This document shows positions 36,101 through 44,281 of a DNA stretch of 64,000 bases, piece by piece. Position numbers and translations under genes: made by a program. Numbering within the stretch: position 1 is the first letter of the stretch; each line of letters begins with the position of its first letter. Source of the DNA: Desulfurivibrio sp044068515 (GTDB lineage Bacteria; Desulfobacterota; Desulfobulbia; Desulfobulbales; Desulfurivibrionaceae); contig NZ_JBIPKI010000002.1 in assembly GCF_044068515.1 (NCBI RefSeq), forward strand, positions 1 to 64,000, in the 5' to 3' direction. Under the pieces are notes generated by a model. That model ran no database searches, was not told the DNA's origin, and saw nothing but the letters and a program-made list of their open reading frames with translations.

Positions 36101-37422
36101 GCTCGGTCTTCAGCCTGCGCCTGCCGTTCAAACTGGCCCCGGAAGCCGCCGCAGGACCAGCAGGTCGCGAGGAAGCCGAACCGGTCGCCGGATTACCCTG
36201 TCTGGTGGTGGGCGATCCGGCGGGCCTGGCCGATGATATTGCCGCTTACCTGGTCCACGCCGGCGCCGAGGTCGAGCGGGGGGAGGATCTGGCGGCGATC
36301 AAGCCATGGCTGACCGGCCGATCTCCCGGCCTGGGCATCGTGCTCATCGATACCCCCAATGAAAACCCGCTCCTGGAGGTCCTGCGGGCCGCCGCCGGGG
36401 GCCGGCCGGACCGGGACACCAGGTTCGTCGTCATCCGCCGGGGGCGGCGCCGGGAGCCCCGGCTGGCGGATGCCGACCTGGTCCTGGTGGACGGCAATAT
36501 CCTGAGCCGGCAGGCATTGCTCAAGGCGGTGGCAGCCGCCGCCGGCCGGGCGAATATATCCGAAGGGCCCCCCGTGTCCGGTCCGCCCAGGACCACGGGT
36601 GCCAAAGGGGGCGTTGCCCCGCCGTCCCGCGCGGAGGCGCGCCGCCAGGGCCGTCTGATCCTGGTTGTCGAAGACAACGAGATCAACCAGAAAGTCGTTC
36701 TGCAGCAGCTTGCCCTGCTCGGCTATACCGCGGATATTGCCGGCAACGGCCAGGCGGCCCTGGAAATGTGGCAAAACGGCGATTACGCCCTCCTGCTTAC
36801 CGATCTGCACATGCCGAAGATGGACGGCTACGCCCTGACGGCCGCCATCCGTGCCGCTGAAGGCCCGGCTCGCATCCCGATCATTGCCTTCAGCGCCAAT
36901 GCCCTCAAGGGTGAGGCCGAGCACTGTCTGGAGGCAGGCATGGACGACTATCTGGGCAAGCCGGTCCAGCTGGGCCAACTCCAGGGAATGCTAGCCAAGT
37001 GGTTGCCGGCCGCCGTTGGCCCCGGGCCGGTTGCAGAGGCCCCGGCGGCGGCCGAAACAGCCCCGGCGCCGCCAGCGGTCCCGGTGGATGTTAAGGTACT
37101 CAAAGCCCTGGTCGGTGACGATGAGGAGATAGTTAATGATTTCCTGGCCGAATTCCGCAACAGTGCGCTCAGCACCGCTGCCGAACTGGGCGCCGCCTGC
37201 CGGGCGGGTCAGGCCGCGGCGGCCGGGGCCTTGGCCCACAAGTTGAAGTCTTCGGCCCGTTCGGTGGGAGCCCTGGCGCTGGGTGAACTGTGCGCCGCGC
37301 TGGAGCAGGCGGGCAGGAGTGGCGACAGCGCGGCCCTGGCCGACCTGGTGCCCCGGTTCGAGGCGGAAATGGCCGCGGTGGACAGGTATCTCACCTCATT
37401 CGGAGCCCGCCCAAGTCGCTGA
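33184..37422 (+). CDS. Large hybrid histidine kinase (TM-PAS-PAS-PAS-HK-REC-REC-Hpt)
   Basis: This is 1412 residues from the ATG at 33184 (AAGGAG seven bases upstream). The N-terminal 330 residues hold about eight membrane spans with little periplasmic exposure. Three PAS/PAC modules follow (about residues 330-720). The kinase core has the phosphorylatable His762 (ATMSHEIRTPMNG) and a complete ATPase domain. A degenerate receiver lacking the usual acidic pair precedes an intact one with acceptor Asp1207. A C-terminal Hpt domain has His1352 (AHKLKSSARS). All parts of a phosphorelay are thus in one chain; the output regulator is not obvious. Confidence 0.92.
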   Translation: MSPDHAPVSAGSASGFAVLVAMLAMLAGGMVLLGWVFDLAALQERLPESVIGQAPATICLMLLGIALLVTVRLPAGFRLLARFAALLVGLFALLNLAEYLAGGRFGLEQWLPGEPAASLGRPAWELLRPETALGFVLLAVALGFAGYPEKNRRVMLAAEISALLAVLLALGAGLSSPAPWFWTGGWPGLAITVLHPLGLLVLLGLAVMAISWQQELLPWSLSRATTAAGAGGLILLVLLGLGANLSLSRQDQLNRETMGQLAGLLNHFEQASPPLTDAQQSFSVLASRQAAGAPRFLYAVIAAGTLLGLLVGLTLIFRLNLVATARREAERLLHLSEQRLSLALEPGRTGVWDLDLKRDTAWRTPQHDRIFGYDSPQPAWSRATTLRHLAPEDRDRFGRCFAEALRTGRLECESRIVRPDQSRGWILFQGQTLRDQQERPLRLLGTVSDITARKTATETLRAREAQFRSLVDSLPQLVWIARPDGRNIHCNQQWLDYTGLSHAESLGKGWTKAFHPDDRTQALTVWQQAQVSGGVYSVTCRLRRADGVYRWWLVRGAPQQDAAGNIVRWLGTCTDIHDLKVAELELARLNQSLRESERRFTDLLGNVEMVSIMLDREARITYCNDYLLRLTGWQPGEVIGKNWFKLFVSPELADLEAPFFEALLADSPEAWHHENEILTRAGARRVIHWNNSVLRSADGEVIGTASIGEDITERKKMETELQQLNKELENRIAARTAALEQARREAEEANRAKSQFLATMSHEIRTPMNGVIGMIDVLQQSSLTGSQMEMANIIHDSAHALLAIIDDILDFSKIEAGKFQIDNVTMSVAGVAEAACGALDHMAAKKGVELMLFVDPTIPAAVIGDPGRLRQVLINLAGNAIKFSSGQPRQGKVSVRILPGAGGPDQVTLELRVSDNGIGMDREHQACLFTPFSQADSSICRQFGGTGLGLAITRHLVRMMGGEISVQSAPGQGSVFSLRLPFKLAPEAAAGPAGREEAEPVAGLPCLVVGDPAGLADDIAAYLVHAGAEVERGEDLAAIKPWLTGRSPGLGIVLIDTPNENPLLEVLRAAAGGRPDRDTRFVVIRRGRRREPRLADADLVLVDGNILSRQALLKAVAAAAGRANISEGPPVSGPPRTTGAKGGVAPPSRAEARRQGRLILVVEDNEINQKVVLQQLALLGYTADIAGNGQAALEMWQNGDYALLLTDLHMPKMDGYALTAAIRAAEGPARIPIIAFSANALKGEAEHCLEAGMDDYLGKPVQLGQLQGMLAKWLPAAVGPGPVAEAPAAAETAPAPPAVPVDVKVLKALVGDDEEIVNDFLAEFRNSALSTAAELGAACRAGQAAAAGALAHKLKSSARSVGALALGELCAALEQAGRSGDSAALADLVPRFEAEMAAVDRYLTSFGARPSR

Positions 37423-37561
37423 TCCTGAGCGCTGAAAGGCGCCGGGACGCAAGGTTGAGCAACGGAACCAGCGCCCATCGGTTACCATGAGGCCCTTGCC
37501 AGGCCCGCGGAAGCGGATTGAGGCCCAAAACTAATCAGACTGGACAACCCAGGAGTTAAAT

Positions 37562-39145
37562 ATGATCAAAATTAGCACCGTTACCAAGATCTCAGGCAAA
37601 AGCGACACCCTGGTTTGCCTGGTCCGCGGCGCTTCCGTTCCCCGGATCGGCCCCGACCTCGATCGTCAGTTGGCGGCGTTGATTGAGCAGGCCCGGCTCA
37701 GCGGGGATTTCGAGGGCAAAAAGGGCCAAGTATTGATCGCCTATCCGGCGGCGGGAAAAGGGCCGGCCAGCCAGGTCCGGCGCTTGCTGGTGGTCGGCCT
37801 GGGTCCGGCCGCAATTGATCGGGAAGGGTGGCGCCAGGCCGGGGGAGCAGTGGCGGGCCAGCTCCTCAAAACCAGGGCCGAGGAGGCGACGATCGTGGTT
37901 CCGGACCTGGAAGGGGCCGAAGCTCTGACCCCCGTTGCCGCGGGCGCCCTGGCCGAAGGTCTGTTGCTGGGCTCCTATCGCTTCCGCAAATATCGAAGCA
38001 GCGGCGCGGCTAAACCGGAAACCGAGCCGGAAGAAAACAGCGAGGAGCGGGAGCCGCTTTTACGCCGGGTCTCTATTGCCGGCCCCCGGGGCATCGCTGG
38101 TGCCGTGGACCAGGCGACAGCTCTGGCGGCGGCGGTCTGGACGGCCCGGGACATGGCCAACGAGCCGGGCAATGGTTGGACGCCGGACGATTTCGCCGCT
38201 TACGGGCGGCAACTGGCTCGGCAATATAATCTCAAGGCCACGATCATCGACCGGGCGGCCATGGCCAGGCTGGGCATGGGCGGAATTCTGGCGGTCAACC
38301 AGGGGTCGGCCCGGCCGCCTCGTCTGGTGATCCTGGAATACCGGGCCGAGACGGCACGTTCCGGTCGGCGCGACCGCAAATCCGATTCCCCGGGCAAGGT
38401 TCCGACCCTGTTGCTGGTGGGCAAGGGGCTGACCTTCGATTCCGGCGGCATTTCGCTGAAGCCCAGCAGCGGCATGGAGGAAATGAAGTACGACATGTGC
38501 GGCGGGGCCGCGGTGCTGGCGGCCATGGCGGTGATCGGGCGGGAAAAACCTGAAGGAATCAACGTGGTGGCCATGGTGCCGGCCACCGAGAACCTGCCGG
38601 GGCCGGCGGCCCTCAAGCCGGGAGACATCATTCGCCAGTACGGCGGCAAGAGCGTTGAGGTGATCAACACCGACGCCGAGGGCCGGCTGATCCTGGCCGA
38701 CGCCCTGGCCTACGGAGTGGAAAAGTTCGAGCCGGCGGCGGTGATCGATCTGGCCACCTTGACCGGGGCGGTTATCATCGGCCTGGGGCATCACTACGCC
38801 GGTTTGCTGGGCAACGATGACGGTCTGTGCGCCCGGGTCCAAGCGGCGGGCGAGGAGGCCGGGGAACCCCTGTGGCGGTTGCCCCTGGGACCGGAATACC
38901 GTAAACAGCTCAAGTCCAAGGTCGCCGACCTCAAAAACGTCGACAAGCGTGATGCCGGGACCATCCTGGCGGCGGAGTTTCTGCAGGAATTTGTCGGCGA
39001 TACCCCTTGGGTCCACCTGGACATTGCGGGAACAGCCTGGAATTTTACGGAAAAATCATATGTGCCCAAAGGGCCGTCGGGATTCGGGGTCCGGACCCTG
39101 GTGGAACTGATTCGCCAGTGGAGCCAACCGGCCGGCAAGCCCTGA
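37562..39145 (+). CDS. pepA: Leucyl aminopeptidase (M17)
   Basis: This 527-residue cytosolic aminopeptidase has the M17 catalytic set: VGKGLTFDSGGISLKPSSGMEEMKYDM with metal and active-site Lys residues, and the signature NTDAEGRLILADALAY. The N-terminal domain contains a charged insert (about residues 140-165, rich in E and K). It also contains a second basic loop (RSGRRDRKSD) just before the catalytic domain, which makes it slightly longer than E. coli PepA (503). AGGAG precedes the ATG. It is not obviously linked to the signalling genes around it. Confidence 0.94.
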   Translation: MIKISTVTKISGKSDTLVCLVRGASVPRIGPDLDRQLAALIEQARLSGDFEGKKGQVLIAYPAAGKGPASQVRRLLVVGLGPAAIDREGWRQAGGAVAGQLLKTRAEEATIVVPDLEGAEALTPVAAGALAEGLLLGSYRFRKYRSSGAAKPETEPEENSEEREPLLRRVSIAGPRGIAGAVDQATALAAAVWTARDMANEPGNGWTPDDFAAYGRQLARQYNLKATIIDRAAMARLGMGGILAVNQGSARPPRLVILEYRAETARSGRRDRKSDSPGKVPTLLLVGKGLTFDSGGISLKPSSGMEEMKYDMCGGAAVLAAMAVIGREKPEGINVVAMVPATENLPGPAALKPGDIIRQYGGKSVEVINTDAEGRLILADALAYGVEKFEPAAVIDLATLTGAVIIGLGHHYAGLLGNDDGLCARVQAAGEEAGEPLWRLPLGPEYRKQLKSKVADLKNVDKRDAGTILAAEFLQEFVGDTPWVHLDIAGTAWNFTEKSYVPKGPSGFGVRTLVELIRQWSQPAGKP

Positions 39146-39239
39146 GTGGCCCGGCAGACTATCCTGCTCCGGCCGAGCCGGTTATGGCCCGGCCGGCGGA
39201 TCCTGTTTAGGCGATAGCGTCCGCTGGTGGGGAAGAGAG

Positions 39240-40664
39240 CTAGCGCTTTATCCCATGTTTCTGCATGACCCGGTAAAGCTGGGATCGGGAAAGGCCTGAG
39301 ATGGCAGCGGCCTTGGTCATGTCGCGGTCAACAAAGTTCAACAGGTCGATGAGGTATTGCTGTTCGGCCCGGTTCAAGGTTTCTGTCCGAACTTGCTGCA
39401 GCGGGAGCGGCTGGACCGCGCCGGATTCGTTGACCCTTACCCGGGCTGGGGCCGAATTGACCGCGGGCAATGATTCCGATTCTCCGCTTACCTGCTTGAA
39501 TTTGGCTCCGGCCCGGATATCGGCCGGCAAATGCATGGAAAAGAGGGTGGGTTCATTCTTGGCCTGGACAAATGATGACCCCACCGCGTTGAAGAGCTCC
39601 CGGACATTGCCGGGCCAGTCGTAGCCCCGCAGGGTTTCCACGAAACCCGGGCAGAGCCCCTTAATGGGAACGCGATAATGCTTGCTGAGCTTGGCGAGCT
39701 GGGCCAGGGTCAGTTCGATGACGTCATCATCGCGTTCCCGCAGAGGAGGCAGGGGGATGGCAAAGCCCCGCAGGCGGTAGAGCAGATCCTGGCGGAACCT
39801 GCCGGCGGCGGCCATTGCCTCGAGATTGCGATTGGTGGCGGCCACTACCCGGAAACTGCTTTCCACTTCATGGGAGCTGCCGATGGGGCGGAAACGCTGT
39901 TCCTGGAGGACTCTTAACAGACTTTTTTGGGCATCCAGGGGCAACTCCCCAACCTCGTCGAGAAACAGGGTGCCCCGGTGGGCCTGGTGGAACAGCCCTT
40001 CCCGGGCTTTTTCGGCCCCGGTAAAAGTGCCTTTTTCATGGCCGAAGAGAATGCTTTCGACCAGGGTGATGGGCAGGGCGGCGCAATCCACCACCACGAA
40101 GTTCTCTTCCGCCCGGTCACTGTTGGTGTGAATCGCCCGGGCGAAAAGCTCCTTGCCGGTGCCGGTTTCACCGGTGATCAGCACTCCCGCTCCGGTGCCG
40201 GCCGCCTTGGCCACCAGGTCCAGGCAGGCCAGCATTTTCGGGCTGTTGCCGATTATTTCGGAACGGCGCAGGGCTTGGGCCGGCTTCTGGCTTTCCTTTT
40301 CTTCCCGGTACTGCAGGGCTCGGGTCAGGGGCAGCAGCACCGCCTGCATGGAGAGGGGTTTGCACACATAATCCCAGGCATCGCTTTTCATCGCCAGGGC
40401 GGCGTTGTCGGGGCTGCCTTCACCGGTGATGATAATGACTTCCGGCCGAGAAGGGGCCTGCCGCAATTCGCTCACCGCATTCATTCCGCTGCCGTCGGGC
40501 AGGTTGATATCCAGAAACACCAGGTCAAAGGGGGCGGCGGCGTTTTGGGCCAACCCGTCGCCCAGGGTCAGGGCGCTCTCGGTCTGATGCCCCTGGGAGT
40601 TGACCAGGGTCTTTAGGGTCTCGCAGATCATTTTGTCATCGTCAATTACAAGAATTCTGGCCAT
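39240..40664 (-). CDS. NtrC-family sigma-54-dependent response regulator
   Basis: This 474-residue regulator has an N-terminal receiver with acceptor Asp52, an AAA+ domain (about residues 138-370) with Walker A GETGTGKE, Walker B LFLDEVGELPL and an arginine finger region, and a Fis-type helix-turn-helix at the end (MTKAAAISGLSRSQLYRVM). The sigma-54 contact loop reads GTFTGA instead of the standard GAFTGA. It lies 51 bases after a hybrid kinase in a FIST-kinase-regulator operon, so that kinase is its likely partner. Confidence 0.93.
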   Translation of the reverse strand: MARILVIDDDKMICETLKTLVNSQGHQTESALTLGDGLAQNAAAPFDLVFLDINLPDGSGMNAVSELRQAPSRPEVIIITGEGSPDNAALAMKSDAWDYVCKPLSMQAVLLPLTRALQYREEKESQKPAQALRRSEIIGNSPKMLACLDLVAKAAGTGAGVLITGETGTGKELFARAIHTNSDRAEENFVVVDCAALPITLVESILFGHEKGTFTGAEKAREGLFHQAHRGTLFLDEVGELPLDAQKSLLRVLQEQRFRPIGSSHEVESSFRVVAATNRNLEAMAAAGRFRQDLLYRLRGFAIPLPPLRERDDDVIELTLAQLAKLSKHYRVPIKGLCPGFVETLRGYDWPGNVRELFNAVGSSFVQAKNEPTLFSMHLPADIRAGAKFKQVSGESESLPAVNSAPARVRVNESGAVQPLPLQQVRTETLNRAEQQYLIDLLNFVDRDMTKAAAISGLSRSQLYRVMQKHGIKR

Positions 40665-40715
40665 TTTTTGGTTTTCTCCCGCCGGGCTTGCGATTCCTGG
40701 TGTTTCGGGGTGATC

Positions 40716-42470
40716 TTACTTTTTTCGTTGATAGCGGTATTGCTCGTCCCCAGGAGCCTGCGGCAATTGGTTCTCATCCAGGGTTCGGCGGATCACGACG
40801 GCCAGGTCATTCATCTTGAATGGCTTGGTTACATAAGCCGCAACCCCCATTTCCCGGCAGGCGGCTTCATCCGCCGGGCCCATGAAACCGGTGCAAATGA
40901 TGACCGGCATAAGCGGTTTGATCCGCTTCACTTCCCGGGCCAGTTCGCCGCCGTCAAGGCCCGGCATGTTGTAGTCGGTGATCAGCAGATCACAGCCCGC
41001 CGGGTTGGCGCGAATGATTTCCAAGGCGGCAACGGCGCTGGTGCTGGTGTCGACCCGGTACCCAAGGCGGCCGAGCATGGGAGCAAAGGCATCCACCACC
41101 GGCAACTCGTCATCGACGAAAAGAATGCGTTCCCGGCCGCCGGGCAAGGTCGCCAGTTTTGCGGCGATGCCAGCCTCCCGGTCATGATCGGCGATTTCGG
41201 GCAGCCGGATTTCGAAGCTTGTTCCCCGCTCCGGCTCACTGTAAACCGTGATGGTGCCGCGGTGTTTGGTGATGATGCCGTGGACCACGGCCAGTCCCAT
41301 GCCCGAGCCTTCCCCCTTGTTCTTGGTGGTGAAGAAAGGGTCGAAGATCCGGTCGATGTTTTCCGGGGGGATACCCGGACCGGTGTCGCTGATCACCAGC
41401 TTGAGCCAGCTTTTTTCCCCGGCTTCAAGGAGGGACAGGGTGGGGGGAGGGTCTGCGGCGGTCAGGCTGAGATCGAGGCGGCCGCCCGTTTCCTGCATGG
41501 CGTGGGCGGCGTTGAGGGCCAGGTTCATGATAACCTGAAGCATTTGGGTGGGATCGGCGGCCACCAGATCGTTTTCCGCCTGTTGCCGGTAGGCCATTTC
41601 AATGCTTGGGGCGATGGTGGAACGGAGGAGTTGCAACGCCTCCTTGATCACCGGTCCCAGGCGGATCGGACGGGGTTCATGGCGGCCCTGGCTTTTGAAC
41701 TCGAGAATCTGGCGAATCAGGCCGGTGGCTCGTTCGGCGGCCTGTTCGATCTGGAGCAGGTTTTGCCGGATGGCCGGGGGGGAATCCGGCTCCAGAAGGG
41801 CCATCTGGGAATGGATAATGATCGGCGTGAGGATATTGTTGAAATCGTGGGCGATTCCTCCGGCCAGGATCCCCAGGGCCTCCATCTTGCGGGCCTGGAA
41901 GAGCTGGGTTTCCATCTGCTGGCGTTCGGCGTTGAGCAGGGCCTGAGCGGCGAGGGTGGAGAAATTTTCCGCCAGCCGTTGATGGTTGCGGCTGAAAAAG
42001 CTGGGGCGGGAATGGGTGCAGACCAGGATTGCAGCCTGCTGACCGCCGCGGAGCGGTACATGGAGGGCCGATTTGACCAGGTCCAGGATTTCCGCCGGCT
42101 GTTGCTGCCATTCCTCGATCAGGCCAACGTTGAAAACCGTAGCGGGATGACCTTCGAGTACCCGGTTGAACATGGCCCGGGGAGTCCAGCGGCCGGCCAG
42201 AAAAGCATCGCTGGTGCTGACGGTGGACATCAGGGAGCCGTCAAGGCGGCGCATCAGCACGAAAGCCTCCTCAAAGTTGAGGATCTCCCGCATCACCGCC
42301 AGCAGTTCCCGAAACATCCGGGAACTCTCCATGGGTTTGATCAAAACCCGCAGACCGGCCAGCAGGGCTTCCGTTTTACGCCGTTGGCGTTCCTCGTGGG
42401 CCCGGGCCTTGGCCAGATCGAGCAGCGCCTCGCGCAGAATTTCATCGTTGCCTGTCTGCATTGCCCGCAT
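40716..42470 (-). CDS. Soluble hybrid histidine kinase (GAF-HK-REC)
   Basis: This 584-residue protein lacks membrane spans. A GAF-like domain covers about residues 40-182. The kinase core has His208 in GGIAHDFNNILTPI, the NtrB-like form, with MNLALNAAHAM, DTGPGIP and GSGMGLAVVHGI in the ATPase domain. A C-terminal receiver (about residues 450-565) has the acceptor in ITDYNMPGLDG. Its start overlaps the FIST gene by 29 bases, which implies coupled translation and a shared function. Confidence 0.92.
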   Translation of the reverse strand: MRAMQTGNDEILREALLDLAKARAHEERQRRKTEALLAGLRVLIKPMESSRMFRELLAVMREILNFEEAFVLMRRLDGSLMSTVSTSDAFLAGRWTPRAMFNRVLEGHPATVFNVGLIEEWQQQPAEILDLVKSALHVPLRGGQQAAILVCTHSRPSFFSRNHQRLAENFSTLAAQALLNAERQQMETQLFQARKMEALGILAGGIAHDFNNILTPIIIHSQMALLEPDSPPAIRQNLLQIEQAAERATGLIRQILEFKSQGRHEPRPIRLGPVIKEALQLLRSTIAPSIEMAYRQQAENDLVAADPTQMLQVIMNLALNAAHAMQETGGRLDLSLTAADPPPTLSLLEAGEKSWLKLVISDTGPGIPPENIDRIFDPFFTTKNKGEGSGMGLAVVHGIITKHRGTITVYSEPERGTSFEIRLPEIADHDREAGIAAKLATLPGGRERILFVDDELPVVDAFAPMLGRLGYRVDTSTSAVAALEIIRANPAGCDLLITDYNMPGLDGGELAREVKRIKPLMPVIICTGFMGPADEAACREMGVAAYVTKPFKMNDLAVVIRRTLDENQLPQAPGDEQYRYQRKK

Positions 42471-43668
42471 CGCTTGCCTTACCGAAAACTATCACGGATA
42501 TCATTAAATTGGCGTGGCGATTTTCCCCGCCGGTAAAACAACCCTGTTCCCCGAAAGTGAACCCCCCCAGGAAGGGCTTGCCAGGCATCGCCCGGTTGAG
42601 TGAGCTTACCACCTCATCGATTCGTTCTTGCACCGTCAGCATGCAGCCGGCGCAGTAAACGACCAGGGCGCCGCTGATTTCCCCCGGGGTCAATCTGCCG
42701 GCCTCCATGGCCGAGCTGGCCACCCGGCCGGCCCGGGAGATCAGGGTCTCGATGGTGCCGCGCATCAGCACCACCTCTTCCCCGACCTTGATCCCGCTGA
42801 AAAGGCTCAGGCCGCCCCCGGGGACAACCATGGCGGGGTGGGCCAGGCTGAAGTAGGGAACCCCCCCGATCTCACCGACCATGCTTCCCAGCGGGTGGAG
42901 AGTGGTGGCGGCCAGCACCGAACCCTGGTCCGCCAGAGCATGGGCGATAATACCATCCCCCCATTGGTTGTAGACCTCCGCGGCCGGGCGCCGGTCGATC
43001 TCGGCAATTACCCTGCCGCCGCCCTTGGTAACCCGGCCGCGCTTGGCGGTGGGGCTGTAACCGCTATGAAAGGCGAAAGCCACCGTGACCGAGGGATAGA
43101 AAACCGTAACCACTACCCCGTCCCGCCAACGCTGCTCCGCGGTGATGATTTCCCAATCTCCCCGGACATCGTTGTCCGCCGCGCTGCCTCCCAGAATCGG
43201 CACCTCGGGGCCGAGAACGTCTTCGATGCCGGCGATGATTTCGTCCTCCCGGCCAGGAGTGGCTGAAATACGGATCAGATCGGGGGTTTCCCCCGGCCTG
43301 CCGGCATTATTAATTGCCGCCAGGACGGTGCGGGCGGTGTTTTCCCGCGGTGAGTCCGCCAACTCGCCGCCGCTTACTCCGTAGGCCCCGGCCGGATCGG
43401 CAAGCCCCAGCAAGGCCAGGCCCCGGCCGTCCTGGGATACTACCCCCTGTTCGGTCATGGCCCCCCGGCAGGAACTGGCCCCGTGAATCCGGCAGGAGGG
43501 GAATTCCTGCCGCAGAATTCGCCGCAGCTCTTGCCCGTCATAAAGTACCGACCAGTGGACAAAAATAAGGTCCGGTGGCCCGTCGAGCTTGCGCCGGAGA
43601 TCATTACAGGCCGCCAGAGCCGCAGTCCGGGTGGAGGACTCGCTGCTGTGGGCGGTGGCGATTTTCAT
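42442..43668 (-). CDS. FIST-domain sensory protein
   Basis: This 408-residue cytoplasmic protein has a FIST_N domain (about residues 25-220; ILGGSAADND, VTVAFAFHSGYSP) and a FIST_C domain (about residues 225-390; VLMRGTIETLI and FLGGFTFGEQG). FIST proteins are predicted to bind small ligands such as amino acids and are often encoded next to kinases. GAAAGAGG precedes the ATG. The gene opens the FIST-kinase-regulator operon. Confidence 0.9.
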   Translation of the reverse strand: MKIATAHSSESSTRTAALAACNDLRRKLDGPPDLIFVHWSVLYDGQELRRILRQEFPSCRIHGASSCRGAMTEQGVVSQDGRGLALLGLADPAGAYGVSGGELADSPRENTARTVLAAINNAGRPGETPDLIRISATPGREDEIIAGIEDVLGPEVPILGGSAADNDVRGDWEIITAEQRWRDGVVVTVFYPSVTVAFAFHSGYSPTAKRGRVTKGGGRVIAEIDRRPAAEVYNQWGDGIIAHALADQGSVLAATTLHPLGSMVGEIGGVPYFSLAHPAMVVPGGGLSLFSGIKVGEEVVLMRGTIETLISRAGRVASSAMEAGRLTPGEISGALVVYCAGCMLTVQERIDEVVSSLNRAMPGKPFLGGFTFGEQGCFTGGENRHANLMISVIVFGKASDAGNADRQR

Positions 43669-43761
43669 GGCAGCCTCTTTCTCGCGAGGGTCGGCTCAAG
43701 CCTTGGCCCTCGCCTAAACAGTTGACCGCGGGACCAAAAATCCGGTTCTCTGCGCGTAAGG

Positions 43762-43777
43762 CCGGGATTTCTCCCGG
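43762..43777 (-). promoter_or_regulatory. GAAA-tetraloop hairpin in the FIST operon leader
   Basis: On the minus strand CCGGGA-GAAA-TCCCGG forms a six-pair stem with a GNRA tetraloop, about 95 bases before the FIST start. The loop is GNRA only on the strand that is transcribed, which supports an RNA role. Confidence 0.4.
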
Positions 43778-44161
43778 GTGTTGCTCTTTGGCTGGTGGTC
43801 GTCAAGCCGATTAAATGGGCGGCGGCACCAGTTCTAAGTTAGTTATCCTGACACATTCAGAATCATATCCGGTTCGATGTTGCCGGTAAACCGTATTTTG
43901 TGGTCAGGGGGCCCTAAATGACGCTGGAGACATAATTTGCCGGATCCAGGAGCGTTGGCCAACCGACGCCGACTCTGGTTTGGCCTGGCTAATAAAACCA
44001 TACCTCGCCAGAATCAGCCCGGCAGGGCGGACGCTGGCTGAGGGAGGGAATCAGGGCCGGCGGGGCGGACTTCCGTGACCCCGCGGAAGCAAACCTCCTT
44101 CATGCCACTTTGTTCCATAATCGACCCGGCACCGGCAGGATGATTTCCTGGCTGTTTTTTC

Positions 44162-44215
44162 TTGAAAAATGTCGGTGCTCATGGCATATATGCCCTTGTC
44201 TCCCCATGGGGGAGA
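44162..44215 (+). promoter_or_regulatory. Possible promoter and palindromes before hcyS
   Basis: TTGAAA (44162-44167) is followed at 19 bases by TATATG, inside a perfect 12-base palindrome GGCATATATGCC (44183-44194). A seven-pair hairpin TCTCCCC-ATG-GGGGAGA (44199-44215) follows. The palindrome could be an operator over the -10 region. Spacing is longer than ideal. Confidence 0.3.
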
Positions 44216-44281
44216 GCCAAACAAAAGCCAATCAAAATTAAAAAAACTGCGCCGGCAGCGGCGCCCCGATGGAGCTAAGGT

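Larger units (their letters stand above)
43669..44281. other. Divergent intergenic region between the FIST operon and hcyS
   Basis: This 613-base gap carries the promoters of two divergent operons. No gene is evident. On the left a GAAA-capped hairpin (43762-43777) lies in the FIST operon leader. On the right lie a possible promoter and two palindromes (44162-44215). A, T-rich sequence (AAAATTAAAAAAACTG) runs into the hcyS start. I found no sigma-54 site with correct spacing. Confidence 0.6.

Noticed and set aside
44140..44200. TGGCTGTTTTTTCTTG and TGGCATATATGC as sigma-54 promoters before hcyS
   Set aside because: The distance between the GG and GC elements is wrong in both cases.
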